10,557 bases of DNA. It comes from Actinomycetes bacterium. GTDB taxonomy: Bacteria; Actinomycetota; Acidimicrobiia; Acidimicrobiales; RAAP-2. This document shows positions 6,125 to 10,557 of this stretch, piece after piece. Under the pieces are notes generated by a model, which saw only the letters and a list, made by a program, of their open reading frames with translations, did no database searches and had not been told where the DNA came from. How positions within the stretch are numbered: the stretch's first letter is position 1; each line of letters begins with the position of its first letter. The translations under genes were made by a program, and so were the position numbers. The DNA lies in the NCBI GenBank assembly GCA_021787255.1, contig JAJYMD010000463.1, forward strand, positions 1 to 10,557, in the 5' to 3' direction.

Positions 6125-7039
6125 GTGATCGACGTCGACGAGATCGTCGCGCTGGACGTGCACACGCACGTATGGATGTCGGTCGGCGCGCGGGCCGGCT
6201 CGCTCGACCAGGTCGAGCACGGGCCCGAGGGCGCCGAGGCGATGGCTCGCTACTTCCGGACCGAGGTGACGGCGACGACCGTTCCCCAGATGGCGGACTA
6301 CTACCGCAGGCGCAAGATGGCCTGCGTGGCGTTCACCGTCGACGCGACCAGCGCGACCGGCGAGCCGCCGGCGGTCACCAACGAGGAGATCGCAGCGCTG
6401 GCCAAGGACCACGCCGACGTGGTCATCCCCTTTGCCAGCCTCGACCCCCACGCCGGCAAGGCCGCGGTGACTGCGGCACGGAGGCTCGTCGCCGAGCACG
6501 GGGTGCGCGGGTTCAAGTTCCACCCGAACCTCCAGGCCTTCTACCCGAACGAGCGCGCGTTCTACCCGCTCTATGCGGCGATCGAGGAGTTGCAGGTGCC
6601 TGCCTTGTTCCATACGGGCACCACGGGGGTCGGCGCGGGCGTGCGCGGCGGTGGCGGGGTCCTCCTCAAGTACTCGAACCCGATGTTCGTCGACGAGCTG
6701 GCCGCCGACTTCCCCGACCTCCCGATCGTCCTCGCCCACCCGTCGTTCCCGTGGCAGGACGAGGCGCTGTCGGTCTGCTTGCACAAGCCGACGGTCTACA
6801 TCGACCTGTCAGGGTGGTCGCCGAAGTACTTCCCGGCGAACCTCGTCCAGTACGCGAACACGCTTTTGCGCCACAAGATGCTGTTCGGATCGGACTACCC
6901 GGTGCTCACGCCGGACCGGTGGCTCGCAGACTTCGAGAAGACGGCCATCCGCGACGAGGTGCGCAAGCTGATCTTGAAGGAGAACGCCGTGGCACTGCTG
7001 AAGCTCGGTCGCCGTGAAGCCTCGTCCACCTCGGACTGA
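6125..7039 (+). CDS. Metal-dependent amidohydrolase, ACMSD/PF04909 type
   Basis: A cytoplasmic TIM-barrel hydrolase or decarboxylase of 304 aa, normal for the family. Metal and active-site elements are in order: HxH at H13/H15 (ALDVHTH), K131 and H133 (GFKFHP), H163 (ALFHTGT), H205 (VLAHPSFPW) and D257 (LFGSDYP). PF04909 includes ACMSD, resorcylate decarboxylases, 4-oxalomesaconate hydratase and the CouO/PhdC-type 4-hydroxyphenyl-beta-ketoacyl-CoA hydrolases of phenylpropanoid catabolism. The short barrel and HTH, FKFHP and AHPSFPW elements are compatible with the last group, but subfamily cannot be settled here. The start is GTG 6125, because AGGAAAGGGG lies 5 nt upstream and homologues begin just before the ALDVHTH strand; ATG 6083 would add 14 basic residues. 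It is divergent from gntR and followed 34 bp later by an MFS gene, probably one operon under GntR control. Confidence 0.88.
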   Translation: MIDVDEIVALDVHTHVWMSVGARAGSLDQVEHGPEGAEAMARYFRTEVTATTVPQMADYYRRRKMACVAFTVDATSATGEPPAVTNEEIAALAKDHADVVIPFASLDPHAGKAAVTAARRLVAEHGVRGFKFHPNLQAFYPNERAFYPLYAAIEELQVPALFHTGTTGVGAGVRGGGGVLLKYSNPMFVDELAADFPDLPIVLAHPSFPWQDEALSVCLHKPTVYIDLSGWSPKYFPANLVQYANTLLRHKMLFGSDYPVLTPDRWLADFEKTAIRDEVRKLILKENAVALLKLGRREASSTSD

Positions 7040-7073
7040 TCCTCGGCGAGCCGTCCCTCGCCGAGGGCCGGGG

Positions 7074-8621
7074 GTGACGGCGGCCTCGGGCAGTCGGTCA
7101 GGGATCCCTGCTGGTATCGCCGCTCCCGGGGTGATCGCGTCCTTCGGACTCGGCGCCCGGGCCGTCGACCGTCGCTACGCGGTCCTCGTCGTGTGCAGCA
7201 TGAGCCTCTTCATGGCCTACATCGACAGCAGCGGGCTCAACGTCGCACTTCCGACCATCCATCGCGCCCTCCACGCGGACGTTGCCGACCTCCAGTGGGT
7301 CGCGGACGCCTACCTGCTGGTGCTGGCGAGCCTGCTGCTGCTGTCGGGGTCGATGGGGGACCGCTTCGGCCGGCGGCGGATGTTCACGAGCGGGTTGCTC
7401 ATGTTCACGCTCGGCTCGGCGCTGTGCAGCGTCGCGCCGAGCGTCGAGACGCTCATCGCGTTCCGCATGGCGCAAGCGCTCGGAGGGTGCCTGCTCGTTC
7501 CGGCGTCGCTCTCCATCGTTCGCCAGGTGTTCACGGACCCCGTCGAGCGTGCTCGAGCGCTCGGGGTGTGGAGCGCCGTCTTCGGGCTGGGCATCGCCGC
7601 GGGGCCGATCATCGGAGGGACGCTGGTCACGAGCGTGGGGTGGCGATCGGTGTTCTGGATCAACGTCCCGATCGGCCTGCTGACCTGGTGGCTCGCCAGA
7701 CGGACGGTGCCGGAGTCGCGCGCGCCGCGCCCCCGGGCGTTCGACCCGGCCGGGCAGCTGCTCATGATCGTCGTGTTCGCCACCGTCACCTACGGCGTGA
7801 TCGAAGGGTCTTCGGCCGGGTGGGGATCGGCGCTCATCGTGGGCATGTTCTGCGCGGGAGGGGTCGGCCTGGTCTTGCTCCTGGTCGTCGAGCGTCGCAG
7901 AACGGAGCCGCTCCTCGAAGCGCGCTTCTTTCGCAGCCCGCCGTTCTCGGCCGCGACGGTCATCGCGGTGACGAGCTTCATGGCCTTGTTCGGCTTCCTC
8001 TTCGTGAACACGCTCTACCTCCAGGACGTCCGAGGGGACTCCGCGTTGGCCGCGGGCGTCATGATCCTGCCGGCGACCGCCGCGATCGCCGTGTGCTGCA
8101 TCGTCGCGGGGAACCTCGTCGGGCGCTTCGGGTCGCGGGCGCCCATGGCGGCAGGTGGGATCTGCATCGCTGCAGGCGGCGCGATGCTCTTGGACCTCGA
8201 TCCGGTGACGAGCTTGCTCCGCCTCGCCGCGTGCTACACGATCCTCGGGTGCGGGTTCGGGCTCGTGAACCCTCCGATCACTCACACCGCGGTGAGCGGC
8301 ATGCCGCCGGAGCGAGCGGGCGTGGCGGCGGCCATCGCATCGACCGCCCGGCAACTCGGCAGCGTGCTCGGGGTCGCCGTCATGGGCTCACTGGTGAGCG
8401 CCACCAGCCTCGGCTCGGGCCACCTCTCCGGCGCGGCGGCCGACCGGCTCACGACCGCGAGCCACCTGGCCTGGGCGGTGTTGATCGCCTGTGGCGCCGT
8501 GTGCACGCTGACCGCAATGGCCTGCGCGGGAAGCTGGGGGGTGCGCACCGCCGCACGCGTGTACAAGGAATCGCGCCGCGAGCAGCCCGGCGACGCAAGT
8601 CCGGGGGCGGCGACCGCATAG
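7074..8621 (+). CDS. MFS transporter, DHA2 (EmrB/QacA-like) 14-TM family
   Basis: An inner-membrane proton-driven carrier of about 515 aa, a typical 14-TM DHA2 length. TM1 contains the family's acidic motif (MAYIDSSGLNVALPTI at 47-62, D51); QWVADAYLL at 74-82 opens TM2; motif A GSMGDRFGRRR lies at 92-102; a motif C-like GIAAGPIIGG follows in TM5; many hydrophobic segments continue to about residue 490, ending in a short polar tail. DHA2 members usually export drugs or toxic metabolites, and some catabolic clusters use them to export or take up aromatic acids. The start is uncertain: GTG 7074 has GAGGG 6 nt upstream; GTG 7131 would trim a hydrophilic 19-residue lead; ATG 7014 would overlap the amidohydrolase gene by 26 bp. 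Close spacing suggests co-transcription with the amidohydrolase. Confidence 0.92.
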   Translation: MTAASGSRSGIPAGIAAPGVIASFGLGARAVDRRYAVLVVCSMSLFMAYIDSSGLNVALPTIHRALHADVADLQWVADAYLLVLASLLLLSGSMGDRFGRRRMFTSGLLMFTLGSALCSVAPSVETLIAFRMAQALGGCLLVPASLSIVRQVFTDPVERARALGVWSAVFGLGIAAGPIIGGTLVTSVGWRSVFWINVPIGLLTWWLARRTVPESRAPRPRAFDPAGQLLMIVVFATVTYGVIEGSSAGWGSALIVGMFCAGGVGLVLLLVVERRRTEPLLEARFFRSPPFSAATVIAVTSFMALFGFLFVNTLYLQDVRGDSALAAGVMILPATAAIAVCCIVAGNLVGRFGSRAPMAAGGICIAAGGAMLLDLDPVTSLLRLAACYTILGCGFGLVNPPITHTAVSGMPPERAGVAAAIASTARQLGSVLGVAVMGSLVSATSLGSGHLSGAAADRLTTASHLAWAVLIACGAVCTLTAMACAGSWGVRTAARVYKESRREQPGDASPGAATA

Positions 8622-8628
8622 CCCACCC

Positions 8629-8653
8629 GGCCGACGGGGAGCTGTCGTCGGCC
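8629..8653. terminator. Candidate bidirectional hairpin terminator between convergent genes
   Basis: GGCCGACG (8629-8636) and CGTCGGCC (8646-8653) form a perfect 8-bp GC-rich stem with a 9-nt loop, starting 7 nt after the MFS TAG and lying between convergent genes. No U-run follows on either strand, so it is not a classical intrinsic terminator; U-less hairpins are often proposed as terminators in actinobacteria. Confidence 0.45.
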
Positions 8654-8718
8654 CTGACGCCGCTCGGCGCTCCCCGGCCCTCAGAGCCGACCGACGCGAC
8701 CGAGCCCGTCGTGGCGGC

Positions 8719-9060
8719 TCACCAGCCCAGCTCGCGCAGCCGGGGGTCGCTGATGCCGAAGTGGTGGCCGACTTCGTGGAGGACGGTTCGGCGGACCTGC
8801 TCTCGGACCTCGGCCTCGGTGGCGCTGCGAGCCAGGATCGGCAGGCGGAAGATGGTGATCCGGTCGGGCGCCACCCCTGCGTACCCGATGGTTCTCTTGG
8901 TGAGCGGGATCCCCTCGTAGAGCCCGAGCAGCGGGCTTTCGGGCGTGCCGTCTGCGACCACGACGGCTACGTTGTCGATGCGGCTCCCGAGCTCCGGAGG
9001 CAGCGAGTCGAGCGCATCCGACACGAGCTGCTCGAAGCGCTCCTCGCTGACCTCGATCAC
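8719..9060 (-). CDS. Zincin-like mini-metallopeptidase (PF06262 family)
   Basis: A small cytoplasmic protein of 113 aa, typical of the single-domain PF06262 group ('possible zinc metallo-peptidase', minigluzincin-like). The zinc site HEVGHHFG at 95-102 gives H95, E96 and H99, followed by D105 in GISDPRL, with the family's usual short C-terminal end (ELGW). Upstream, LGLYEGIPLTKR (45-56) and DRITIFRLPIL (66-76) match the strand region that precedes the HExxH helix in this family. There is no signal peptide or membrane segment. The physiological substrate is not known for most members. The GTG start overlaps the stop of the dienelactone hydrolase gene (GTGA), so its translation is probably coupled to that enzyme. 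It may simply be carried in the same operon rather than share its pathway. Confidence 0.9.
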   Translation of the reverse strand: MIEVSEERFEQLVSDALDSLPPELGSRIDNVAVVVADGTPESPLLGLYEGIPLTKRTIGYAGVAPDRITIFRLPILARSATEAEVREQVRRTVLHEVGHHFGISDPRLRELGW

Positions 9061-9797
9061 GCAAGAGCCGATCTGAAGAACTGCTCGGTGGCCTTCCAGT
9101 GACGCTCGGCGGCCGCCTCGTCGTAGCTCGCGTTGTCCGGCACCGCGAAGCCGTGGTGCGCGTCGTAGGTCTCGATCGTGTGGGTGACGCCGGCCTCGGT
9201 CAGGGACCTCTCGAGCAGGTCCTTCTGCTCGTCGGGGAACGAAGGGTCCTCGCTCGCCCCCGCGACGTACACGGCGGCCCTGATCGCGCCGGCCTTGTGG
9301 TGCGGGCTGTCCGGGTCGTCGGCCTTGGCGAGGTTCCCCCCGTGGAAGGAGGCCGCCGCGGCGACACGCGCGCCCAGGTTGGCCGCGACCACGAGCGAGA
9401 GCCTGCCTCCCATGCAGTAGCCGGTGGTGCCCACACCTCCTGGCTTCTTCTCGGGCAGTGAGTCGAGGTAGTCGACGAAGGCCGCGGCGTCACGCACCAC
9501 CTTGTCGGCGGTGTAGCCCTGCATCATGGCCATGATCTTCTCGGCCGACTCCTTCGTGGAGAACGCCGTGCGCATGTCGACGGGGCCGTAAGGACCGTTG
9601 CGGTAGTAGAAGTCGGGCACGAGGACCACGTAGCCGAGGGAGGACAGCCGCTCGCCCATCTGGCGGATCGTGTCGCGCATCCCTCCCGCGTCGGCGTACA
9701 TGATGACCGCTGGCCAGGGCCCCTCGCCCTCGGGAACGCTGAGCGCGGCCGGGCAGGTCCCGTCCGGGGTCTGGATCTCCACAGTACGTTGCGCCAC
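9057..9797 (-). CDS. Dienelactone hydrolase family protein (alpha/beta-hydrolase)
   Basis: A cytoplasmic alpha/beta-hydrolase of 246 aa, close to the usual DLH length. The Cys nucleophile is in GYCMGG (C128), the acid is probably D184 (GASEDPSF) and the histidine is H215 (AHHGFAVPD), giving the Cys-Asp-His triad characteristic of DLH rather than Ser-type esterases. The N-terminal VIMYADAGGMRD (31-42) provides the oxyanion/substrate segment, and VPDFYYRNG (60-68) is also family-typical. True DLH opens dienelactones to maleylacetate in chloroaromatic catabolism, but many family members act on other lactones or esters, so the substrate is open. The start is GTG 9797 with AAGGGAG 5 nt upstream. 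It is followed by the mini-metallopeptidase with a 4-bp overlap and lies 150 bp downstream of an MFS gene on the same strand; the gap shows no clear promoter. Confidence 0.93.
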   Translation of the reverse strand: MAQRTVEIQTPDGTCPAALSVPEGEGPWPAVIMYADAGGMRDTIRQMGERLSSLGYVVLVPDFYYRNGPYGPVDMRTAFSTKESAEKIMAMMQGYTADKVVRDAAAFVDYLDSLPEKKPGGVGTTGYCMGGRLSLVVAANLGARVAAAASFHGGNLAKADDPDSPHHKAGAIRAAVYVAGASEDPSFPDEQKDLLERSLTEAGVTHTIETYDAHHGFAVPDNASYDEAAAERHWKATEQFFRSALA

Positions 9798-9947
9798 TTC
9801 GGCTCCCTTCTCGACTTTCGTCTCGTTGTCGCCTCGAGTCTGCGCGTCATCGGCACGGGCGCTCGGGCCTCGGCCGTCCCGGACGCGTCGGCTTGGGACC
9901 GTGTGCCGTCCGCGCCGTTGCGAGGGTGGCCTGCGGACTTCGAGCCT

Positions 9948-10557
9948 TCAGGATACGAAACCGGACCGCTGCCCGTCTGCGCTCGCGTCTGCGTTCGCCT
10001 CCGCCTCGTCGAGCTGCGCCGCTTTGGTCTCCGGGATGGCCCACACGATGACGGGCACTGCAAGGACGGAGATGGCCACGAGCGCGCTGACCGCCACCCC
10101 GATGCTGTGCAGCGGTGCTGCGCTCGCTCCGAGGATCCCGACGAGCGCCGGGCCGAGGACCGAGCCGGTGTTGCCGAAGCCGTTGCGGATCCACGCCGAC
10201 GCCTGCGCGCGGATCGTCGTCGGGAACAGCTCGGTCGCGAAGGCGGAGAGGACCGGTGCGATGCCGACCCCGAAGAACGCAGTGCCGATGAGGAACGGCA
10301 GCATCACCCAGCGATCGGTCACCTGGAACGTGAGCACGGCGCAGACCACGGCCGCGAGCACGTAGACCACCGCGGTCGGCCGACGCCCGATCCGGTCCAT
10401 CATCCGGCCGCACCAGAGGTAGCCGAGCACGCTGACGAGGGCTGCGGCGGCGAAGAAGGCACCGGCCGTGCCGGTGCCGAAGTGCCGTTCGTGCTCCGCG
10501 TAGTACGTCCACCATCCGACGGCTGCGGCTGATCCCAGGCCCTGGACGAAGGCGATG
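9948..10557 (-). CDS. MFS transporter, C-terminal half only (5' end outside window)
   Basis: The frame is open from the right edge to a TGA at 9950-9948, giving 202 residues of an inner-membrane carrier; the N-terminal half lies beyond the window. What is visible is the second six-helix bundle. A helix containing AAAVGWWTYY comes first, then the TM8-9 loop motif GRMMDRIGRRP, a helix pair through VGIAPVLSAF, then ELFPTTIRAQASAWIRNGFG leading into TM11 and an ending WAIPETKA. These are hallmarks of sugar-porter and metabolite:H+ symporter MFS families, distinct from the DHA2 carrier in the same window. A polar Ala/Asp/Glu tail ends the protein. Members commonly import organic acids or aromatic acids. 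It may be co-transcribed with the dienelactone hydrolase 150 bp downstream. Confidence 0.9.
   Translation of the reverse strand, partial: IAFVQGLGSAAAVGWWTYYAEHERHFGTGTAGAFFAAAALVSVLGYLWCGRMMDRIGRRPTAVVYVLAAVVCAVLTFQVTDRWVMLPFLIGTAFFGVGIAPVLSAFATELFPTTIRAQASAWIRNGFGNTGSVLGPALVGILGASAAPLHSIGVAVSALVAISVLAVPVIVWAIPETKAAQLDEAEANADASADGQRSGFVS

Noticed and set aside
7098..8354. A 418-codon minus-strand open frame opposite the DHA2 transporter
   Set aside because: Extremely polar composition (Arg, Glu, His, Asp, Gln) typical of an antisense shadow of a membrane protein; the plus frame has MFS motifs and 14 hydrophobic segments.
9908..9938. Inverted repeat GTCCGC/GCGGAC after the partial MFS gene as a terminator
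   Set aside because: Arms are only 6 bp with a 19-nt loop and no U-run; in this base composition such matches are expected by chance.

Overview
The window is a dense, GC-rich stretch of bacterial chromosome. Third-position G/C dominates every reading frame, GTG starts are frequent, and there is a PF06262-type mini-metallopeptidase of the kind common in actinobacteria. These traits point to a high-GC actinobacterium; Acidimicrobiia or Thermoleophilia would fit, but this placement is an inference from composition and gene families only. No rRNA, tRNA, CRISPR array, insertion sequence or phage gene was seen.

Region 1 (1-5949, minus strand) is a branched-chain-amino-acid-type (Liv/HAAT) ABC importer preceded by a GntR/FCD regulator. 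In transcription order the genes are: gntR (5949-5179); a fused LivH-LivM permease (4941-2905); livG (2908-2057, ATGA overlap with the permease); livF (2060-1323, GTGA overlap with livG); and, after a 70-bp spacer, a periplasmic-type substrate-binding protein (1252 to beyond position 1). The binding protein runs off the left edge and lacks its C-terminal end.

Region 2 (5950-8621) starts with a 175-bp divergent promoter region. It carries a perfect ATTGT-N2-ACAAT palindrome and a direct repeat, overlapping the -35 box of a probably leaderless gntR promoter. Rightward from it run a metal-dependent amidohydrolase (ACMSD/PF04909 type) and, 34 bp later, a 14-TM DHA2-type MFS transporter. A GC-rich hairpin lies in the gap where this pair meets the convergent genes.

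Region 3 (8719-10557, minus strand) holds a truncated MFS transporter (sugar/metabolite-symporter type, C-terminal half only), then a dienelactone hydrolase-family enzyme coupled by a GTGA overlap to a 113-aa zincin-like metallopeptidase.

Taken together the window looks like a catabolic island: ABC import of a small organic acid or amino-acid-like compound, a hydrolase of the type used on aromatic or beta-keto-acyl intermediates, a second hydrolase of the dienelactone class, two MFS carriers, and a GntR regulator placed to control both sides of the divergent promoter. The substrate cannot be read from the sequence. An aromatic or phenylpropanoid acid is a reasonable hypothesis but not shown. 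I found no clear sign of an entirely new kind of system. The most interesting points are the operator/leaderless promoter layout, the LivHM fusion, the apparent non-lipoprotein binding protein and the metallopeptidase-hydrolase coupling.
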